Origin: Telopea speciosissima
Lineage: Eukaryota > Streptophyta > Magnoliopsida > Proteales > Proteaceae
Assembly (NCBI RefSeq): GCF_018873765.1
Contig: NC_057916.1
Coordinates: 28,743,501 to 28,807,500, forward strand
Reading direction: 5' to 3'
Length of the DNA stretch: 64,000 nucleotides
Position 1 is the stretch's first letter. Every line of letters starts with the position of its first letter. The position numbers and the translations under genes are program-made. The notes beneath the pieces were generated by a model. That model had not been told where the DNA came from. It saw nothing but the letters and a program-made list of their open reading frames with translations, and ran no database searches. Shown one piece after another: positions 57,948 through 64,000 of the stretch.

Positions 57948-58690
57948 TTAACTTGAACCTTGACCTGGTTTTGACCTCAGCTGGCCTGGCCATTTCCTCA
58001 GTATTTCAGCTTCTCTAGCTATCTGAATATCTGAAGGCCAATAAAACTGATGTATAGCTTTGAAAAGAAATCGAGGGAGCAATGCTATGGCAGTTATAAG
58101 TAAGATGGTGAGCCAATAGGTAGCTGACTTCACGAGATGGTAAATTGTCCTGCAAAAGAAGGAGAATATTTAGGAGCTGAAAAGATGGTTCAAGTACAAA
58201 TCAATGAATATATAAAAGCCATCAGACTAACCAGTAATTGGGAAATATCGGTATAGAATCCAATATCACCATGCAAACACATGTCATGACTAGAGATCCC
58301 CAAGTTGCAATATGAGTAACCAAAACCCAACGTTGTATGTCCATTGCCAAGTGAATACTCACAAGAACAACCACCGTAATTGTCCATAGACTGCCCATAC
58401 TCCATATATCAATTGAACTCTCCTTATAGATGAAAAAAGGTATATAAAAAAGAACAAGACTCTGCCATAGAGTATCAATCATTGTCATCCAGAAGAGGTA
58501 CATATTGTAACTCTCATGTCTATGCCCTGCTTCATAAAGCTTTGGATGCTGGAGTAGTGTCTTATGACTTAGATCCTTGTCCAGAATACCAACAACAATG
58601 GTAGGGACAGAAGTATAGAGAACGGAGTATAACATACTACTCCAATCTGTTAACGCAGAAGTTGTTGAAAATGCTGTGTATAATATATAC
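57948..58690 (-). CDS. ALA1: P4-ATPase phospholipid flippase, C-terminal exons (partial)
   Basis: C-terminal end of a plant aminophospholipid ATPase that moves lipids to the cytosolic leaflet with a beta subunit (ALIS). Two exons on the minus strand: 58232-58690 (acceptor TTGCAG before it, donor GTTAGT after) and 57948-58149 (acceptor TTTGCAG), in frame across the junction (NY|W). About 220 residues cover the last five or so membrane helices. Conserved blocks: 'TDWSSMLYSVLYTSVPTIVV', 'GILDKDLSHKTLLQHPKLYE', 'FWMTMIDTLWQS', 'LHLAMDIQRW', 'LLPRF' and 'SDIQIAREAE'. These fit the ALA1 branch better than ALA3 or the ALA4-12 group, from memory. The catalytic part lies right of position 58690; no further exon is seen up to 64000, implying an intron over 5.3 kb. 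The tail after 'REAEILRKWPGQ' is divergent. Confidence 0.93.
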
Positions 58691-59646
58691 CTGCAAGGAA
58701 GGCAAACCCATTCAGTAAGGCATCATAAATCACCAACCAGGGTAAAAAATTGACTGATAAAAACAAAAAGTTTCAGGTGAAAATGCAATATTGCATCGTG
58801 TTCAAGCTGGAGAACAACAACCCTCAGACACGAATGAAATTCATTAACCCAGGAAAAAAAAATGCACGACTCTCCACTCAGGCCCTGTCTGGTTGGATGT
58901 ATAATGTTGTAAATTTAAAGAAGCAAAAAAATGGAAACTTTCCAATTAATACCACCAAGAATTGTTGAAGTAACTCATATACTGTTTTAATAAAGTAACA
59001 AAAATTATCTACTAAAATCTATAGACTTTTGCAGAAAAATAAGGCAAAAGACATTCTATTGGTCTTTTCTTAGTAAAATATTGGAAAAAAAAGTTTCCAA
59101 CACAGATTTTGGGAAACCAATCCCATTTGGACAGCAACTTTTCCATGTTGACTGAATGATTTGGTCATTCTACCTGTGCAGTAGATGGAAATTCCCTAGA
59201 TAGGCCACATATCAAGTTTGGTGTTCCATCCCAATCATAGTGCTGACCATGATAGGGCTTTTCCTCTTGTATTTAATGGTGCAAACAGTCCTAGCAGAAT
59301 TGACCTATTCTCACAATTTTCCAGCCACTATATGACATGTGCAAAAGTCTGATTGGTCTGGAAACAAACCCATGACTAATTGATGACTGGATTGTCCACA
59401 AAGTTCAGGCATCAACAACGCTGCCACTTGACTGATAAGTTGTCCATGAGGGAAATCCCATACTGCCCTGTACGGAACCCACAGCTTAAAAATTCACCTT
59501 ATATCATTTTACACCAAACCAACACAGAGCTATACTGTCCATTTATCTACTGAATTTGACAATCTAATTTCTACGCGTTCAATGACCATCAGCTTGTTCC
59601 AGTAAATCAAAAAAAAATCAGGCGGGGTCATATTTTCACAATTCAG
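58691..59646. other. ALA1 intron: no exon recognised
   Basis: AT-rich intronic sequence. I looked on the minus strand for upstream P4-ATPase blocks and found none. Confidence 0.5.
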
Positions 59647-60722
59647 TGATGCAGATAAGTTACTCAGAGGTCTTATTTTAGTGGAAATAAGCCTTGGGTT
59701 GGGTTATGTATGCATTGGGCCTTTGATTCCATGTGTTTTCTTTGTAATGGGCCACTTTAATGGGGACTAAAATGTGGGTACAAGGTAGGCATCCAGGATT
59801 AGGCTTAGTAGTAGCTTATATTCATTCCTAGTTCAAGTAGGAATAGCTAGTTATTAGTTGTTTTTATTTTCAGCTAAATTGTAAGCAATCCTATTCATAG
59901 TAGGAATATATTTCAGTTTGCATAGTTAGAATAGGAGTTGATTTTCATTCTATTTAAGCAATGTAAGGCTGCTAAGCCTCTTCATGTTTTGAATAATAAA
60001 GTTTCAGTTGCCTTGCTGCAAGAGAACTGTGTGATACAGTGGGTGAGAGACCCTTCGACCTGAGATAGGTTTTCCCCTTCTTCTTCCTCTGTTTGCCACC
60101 ATCTGCATACTGTTCTGTGATCAGTTCGATAGCTGTTATTGCTGTGGTTGTTTTGATTGCTGAATTACAGAGGGTTATTGGTCTGCTATCTATTGATTAA
60201 TTCCAACATCAGGTAATCAATTTTCTGGGTCAACATTTCTGTTTTATTGTTCAACCACATGCTTTGTTTTCTAGTCCCTTTCAGCCAATACTGTTCATCT
60301 CATAAAACCCTAACCTGAGCCTTGTTGACCCTGCAACTTTGTGATAATCTTGCCCCACTATAGACCTAGGCTGGACTCTGGTTTGATGGCCACCTGGCCG
60401 TTGGTTTCTGAGTTACCTAAAATTTTCTCTTTTCCCAGTTTTCTCTATTTCAGAATTTGGATTTTCAAAATTACTTTTAATCGAGCCTTTGGTTTGTATT
60501 GGAACCTTAGGACTTTTATTAGACTATTGAACTTGACGCCTGATCCAAATTTCAGACCAATCCGTTGGTTGGATTGAATTTAATTTTAGTTTTACTGTTT
60601 CTAATACCTTAGGCTATTGTTTCCTAGAGTTTGGTGTTATTCTGAGAGGTTTGAGTTTTCAGTAAATTTTTGGGTTCTATCTGAAGGGTTTTAAAGCTGT
60701 TCCTACCTACCACCCCCCACCA
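59647..60722 (+). mobile_element. Solo LTR, family C, with target duplication (ALA1 intron)
   Basis: Starts TGATGCAGATAAG and ends CCCCACCA, 1076 bp. Flanks ttcag at 59642-59646 and 60723-60727 (attcag on both sides if six bases are counted). The first 150 bp parallel family A ('gggttgggttatgtatgcat', 'ttgggcctttgattccatg'). A hairpin 'aaggctgctaagcct' near 59966 is followed by 'aataataaag'. Confidence 0.8.
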
Positions 60723-61131
60723 TTCAGTGCCATCTGACTCTAGAGACATAAATTAGAAAGATCAGCAGAATTATGCATCTGTTATAGGTGACAGACAATC
60801 CAACACCCAATATATCCATACATATTTAGTCACAATGATACAGGAAAAGAACCAACGGAAAATTAAAAAGGGGGTTGCAGCGATCGAAAGCCTCAGCAAA
60901 ATATGGTATACACCACAATATATTTCTACACCTTTCGCATACCAACATTGGCCTCAGTTTTCTGTTGGATTTTGATTTATATCCTGTTCACTAATCTCTT
61001 GTGGTTTTGTTCTTAGTTTCAGATCACATCTTAGTGCAGAAACCACTACCAAACAGTCCACCGAATCCTTGGTATTGGAAGTACTATGTTTCCTCTTGTG
61101 GTGTCCCGCGGCAGCAACTTTCATGGCTTAG

Positions 61132-62103
61132 AATGTAATTCTAGATGGGTATAAAGCCAACTAGAACCAATAACCAGGATCTGCTATGGGTTAGGGAAAT
61201 CGACTAGGTCAAAATATGTGAAATTGTGAAATTAGGGTTAGGGTTTGATGGTAGGGTTAGGGTAAGTTGATGTAGGGGAGGCTTCCAGTGAAGGTCCTGA
61301 GATGCTTTGATGAGGTTAGGTATGTAAACTTGAGTATGTAAACTTGAGTGAACAATAGATTAGGTTTATGGTCTCTGGGTTTTGGGAAAGTGGAATGAGG
61401 GGAAATCTAGGGTTTAGGGTGGTCACCTAGGGTTGGAACTAAAATGGAGTTTCCCTTATGGTGAGAGGGAAAGATCGAATCAATAAAGGTGGGATTTTGA
61501 TGAGTAGTTTGGTCTGAGTGGAATTTAGGTAGTGAAGATGATGTTCAGAGATGGTGGCAAGGTTTGGGTTAGGTTTAGAGGATTAGAAGAAGGGTTTTGG
61601 GGTTGGGGTGTTGCACGCACTTGTTGGTTGAACTGTTCTTGAGTCTAGCAGCAGAATCCCAGAAGTTGAGTTGAATCCTCAAGCTATCGGCTAGGGCAGA
61701 ACTAAAACCAATTGAACACTTGAATGCAGATCGATGGAGAGAGGCAGTGCAGGCTATCTCAGCCTTGGTATCTCACCCTCACAGCCTATTCCAGGACAGT
61801 GACAATTGCAGAAGCCAAATTCTTATTCATTAAATCGTGGGGGCTCAATTGGAGCTCTTACATATATATAGCCTTATGGCTGAAAGAAAACAAACTCTAA
61901 CTATGACTCAGACTCAAAACAGAACAAGGAATACTAACTAGGACTTCTAACTAGGATTCAAACTTGCAATAGGAATCCTAATTAGAATTACAACTCAATA
62001 AAGGACTAAAAAAACTAATTAAACCCTAACTTCAGCCCATGATTAATGCTGGTGTAGGGAATCCCTACACCTGCGACTGGTTTTAGACAGCCAATTTACA
62101 TCA
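61132..62103 (-). mobile_element. Solo LTR, family B copy 2, with 5 bp target duplication (ALA1 intron)
   Basis: Minus orientation starts TGATGTAAATTGGC, as in 50504-51439, and ends near AATTACATT with slight decay. Exact flanks cttag at 61127-61131 and 62104-62108. Same internal order as copy 1: GTAGGG..CCCTACACC stem, TATA, 'cccacgatttaatga', CCCTAA-rich 3' half (antisense here). Confidence 0.88.
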
Positions 62104-62700
62104 CTTAGTTGCTACTTTCGTCTAGTTTCTATTCCTATACTTTCATCCTACTTTTTTCCTTAGTTTCTATTTTCATTTCCCTACTTTCTATTTTATTTAA
62201 ACTTGCTATTTCTTCACTTTAGTTGGTGTTTTCTACTGTTTCTAACCTTAAGTTTCTAAATTTTAGCCAATTTCTATTTTCATAACTCCTTGATATCTTC
62301 CAACCAAACCATCGGATTTACTTCTTTGGCAACCCATTCCATATATCTAAAAGGCCTTGTGACCAGAGTTGCAACAAGATCTGATCATCATAAACCAGGT
62401 TGCTGATATTGCTCTCTTTGAGGGTTTTTGAGCGACCTGCAGTTCTAGATCACTAATGGTTATCCTAATCCCAGCCTTTGGGTAATTAGATAGCCATTAC
62501 AGCCTCAAATAGATTTGAACCAATGGAACAGGTTTCATTTATCCTAAAATCAAATAGTGGAATAAGGCTTAGTTGAGATGAGTATCATGGATCCAAATTT
62601 CGTGCCATGTCACCATTTCCCTTCTGAAAATTTCTAAACCAATTCCACAGTATTCGAAACGATAATTAAAAGAAAAAAAGTTGTGCGCTACTAAACATAG
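62104..62700. other. ALA1 intron segment: no exon recognised
   Basis: Intronic DNA between two LTRs. 62560-62590 'ggaataaggcttagttgag' faintly recalls the LINE tail motif. Nothing else recognised. Confidence 0.4.
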
Positions 62701-62877
62701 AATTTGTTATGCCACCATGGTTCTTCGAAGAGAAAGCTCCACACCTTGAAGATTTTATTCCTAATGTCCCTGCCTCACCAGAATTTTGTTTGGGAATGGT
62801 TAAAGCTGCTACTCACAAGTTGTTTCCCCCTCATCACTGCAAAATTCGAGGACGGATTTTTTCAAGCTGGGGAGAGT
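62700..62877 (+). pseudogene. Retrotransposon internal 3' fragment with polypurine tract
   Basis: A frame starting at 62709 runs up to the LTR start and includes 'HHCKIRGRIFSSWGE'. The DNA 'aaattcgaggacggattttt' followed by 'tcaagctggggagagt' is the typical Ty3/gypsy arrangement of polyprotein end and polypurine tract just before the 3' LTR. Only the last 180 bp or so of the internal region remain. Confidence 0.6.
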
Positions 62878-64000
62878 TGATGCAGATTTATCACCAAATT
62901 GGGCTTCTTTTATTAGGAATAAGTCTAGGGTTGGGTTACATACATGTTGGGCCTTTGATCTCATGGGTTTCTAATGTAATAGGCCACTTTTATGGGCCTA
63001 AAATATGGGTAAAAAGGTTGCATACGGGATTAGCTCCCATACTTAGTTTTATTTCCATACTTAGCTTTTTATTTGGTGTTTAGCTTTTTATTTGGTGTTT
63101 TAAATTGAACCGGTTCAACCAATGGTTCAATTTAAGTGATTTTATTAGTTTTCTTTTTAGTTGTTTAGTTAGGTTGGATTAGGACTCTATTTTAAGTCTA
63201 TTTCAGTTTCCTAGTCAGTTTAAATTAGCTAATAGGTTAGGGATAGGATTAAGCCTTTCCTTTTTAGTGTCTAAGTCTATTTTTGAGTCTTCTATATAAG
63301 TTTGTAAGGGAGGCCAACATTGAATACAAATTTGATTAATAAAAACTCAGTTTTATGCTTGCTGCCTTTGTTGCTGCTGTTGCTCCTTGAGAGTGTTGCA
63401 TCCTTGTGGGTTTATCAAGGTGGAAGGGATTGGTGGATCTCCAATCGACTCCTTGCATCATGAAGATCGGGAGGGCTGCTACTTATCTCCTTGCATCGTG
63501 AAGATCGGGAGATCCCATTGTTCATCTTCGAAGCTGCTGCCATTGAAGATCTCTTCAAATCCAGTAAGTTTGAATCTGAACTCTGTTTAAACCTTCTTCT
63601 TCTCACTCCTACCCTAACTAGGATTCCTCCATAACTTCAAATCTGTCCATTAGTTTCAAACCAAACTTTCAGCATACATCCCTTACATCATTATTGACAC
63701 TCGATCCAAGTAGGAATTGTCTCCAATAACCTTATCTTGCTGTCCAACTCATCTAACCTACTTTCATTCACTAAAACATCATAAAACCTATACCATTAGA
63801 CTTCCCTACACCTGCCTATCATTACCATATAAGACAACCCTAACCTAAACCTAACTTAACCCTAATTTTGACCTAAAATTCAATTCTGCCCAAAATTGCA
63901 GAATTTCAAAACTCATCCAAACCCTAACCTTTTTATACCATAATAGCCCTCTAGACCTGCCCATTAATACCCTATAAACCCCTTTCCCAATATCCAACCC
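62878..64000 (+). mobile_element. 3' LTR, family A, cut by the window end
   Basis: Starts TGATGCAGATTTATCACC directly after a polypurine tract. It matches the 1226 bp solo LTR at 30156-31381 over its visible 1123 bp: 'gggttgggttacatacatgt', 'tctatataagtttgtaaggg', 'aaaactcatccaaaccctaac'. Its end should lie about 100 bp beyond the window. Confidence 0.85.

Noticed and set aside
62709-63083. 124-codon frame as a gene
   Set aside because: The first part is the retrotransposon polyprotein end and the second part is LTR; the frame crosses the LTR boundary.

Overview
This is nuclear DNA from a flowering plant. The genes have GT-AG introns (one GC-AG), several introns run to kilobases, the proteins are plant types, and the spaces hold LTR retrotransposons, LINEs, plant SINEs and many foldback MITEs. 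The species cannot be read from the sequence; a woody, early-branching eudicot or magnoliid-like genome is only a guess. I see no prokaryotic operon, CRISPR array, organellar insert or clearly new biological system. The noteworthy content is five host genes, one of which has only short scattered exons, and an unusually legible record of nested transposon insertions.

Host genes, left to right: (1) GDP-mannose pyrophosphorylase (VTC1/CYT1 type), + strand, coding 2389-4424, 361 aa, complete. (2) A CASP-like membrane protein (CASPL5B type), - strand, 11017-5689, three short exons across 5.3 kb, 154 aa, complete. (3) An AKR4C-type aldo-keto reductase, + strand, 21580-26284, seven exons, 315 aa, complete, with a GC-AG last intron. 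(4) The 6.7 kDa subunit 10 of mitochondrial complex III, + strand, 28713-34931, two exons split by a 6 kb intron, 63 aa. (5) The last two coding exons of an ALA1-like P4-ATPase lipid flippase, - strand, 58690-57948; the rest lies beyond the right edge. The genes are unrelated housekeeping or membrane functions and are regulated singly.

Mobile DNA by region: 1-112 is the end of a hAT-like MITE. 2625-2920 and 4585-5240 are LINE relics around the first gene. The CASPL introns hold a 520 bp hAT MITE and a 0.8 kb Mutator-type MITE. The 11-21 kb spacer is a MITE field with a tandem duplication and a SINE. The AKR intron carries an Au SINE. The 6 kb intron of the complex III gene holds one solo LTR inside an older LTR. 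From 38.5 to 45.9 kb a Mutator-like element with about 100 bp inverted ends contains a degenerate Copia retrotransposon. 46.3-50.1 kb is a large diverged inverted repeat, followed by Ty3/gypsy integrase debris split by a solo LTR. 53.4-54.9 kb is a 5'-truncated LINE with a 13 bp target duplication and a hAT MITE inside it. From 55.7 kb to the end are further LTRs of related TGATG-starting families, most with matching 5 bp target duplications; the last three lie inside an intron of the flippase gene.

The coding models come from reading splice sites and family-conserved residues by eye. Their lengths match the known families, which is the main support. TE superfamily names rest on terminal repeats, target duplication length and recognisable protein motifs.
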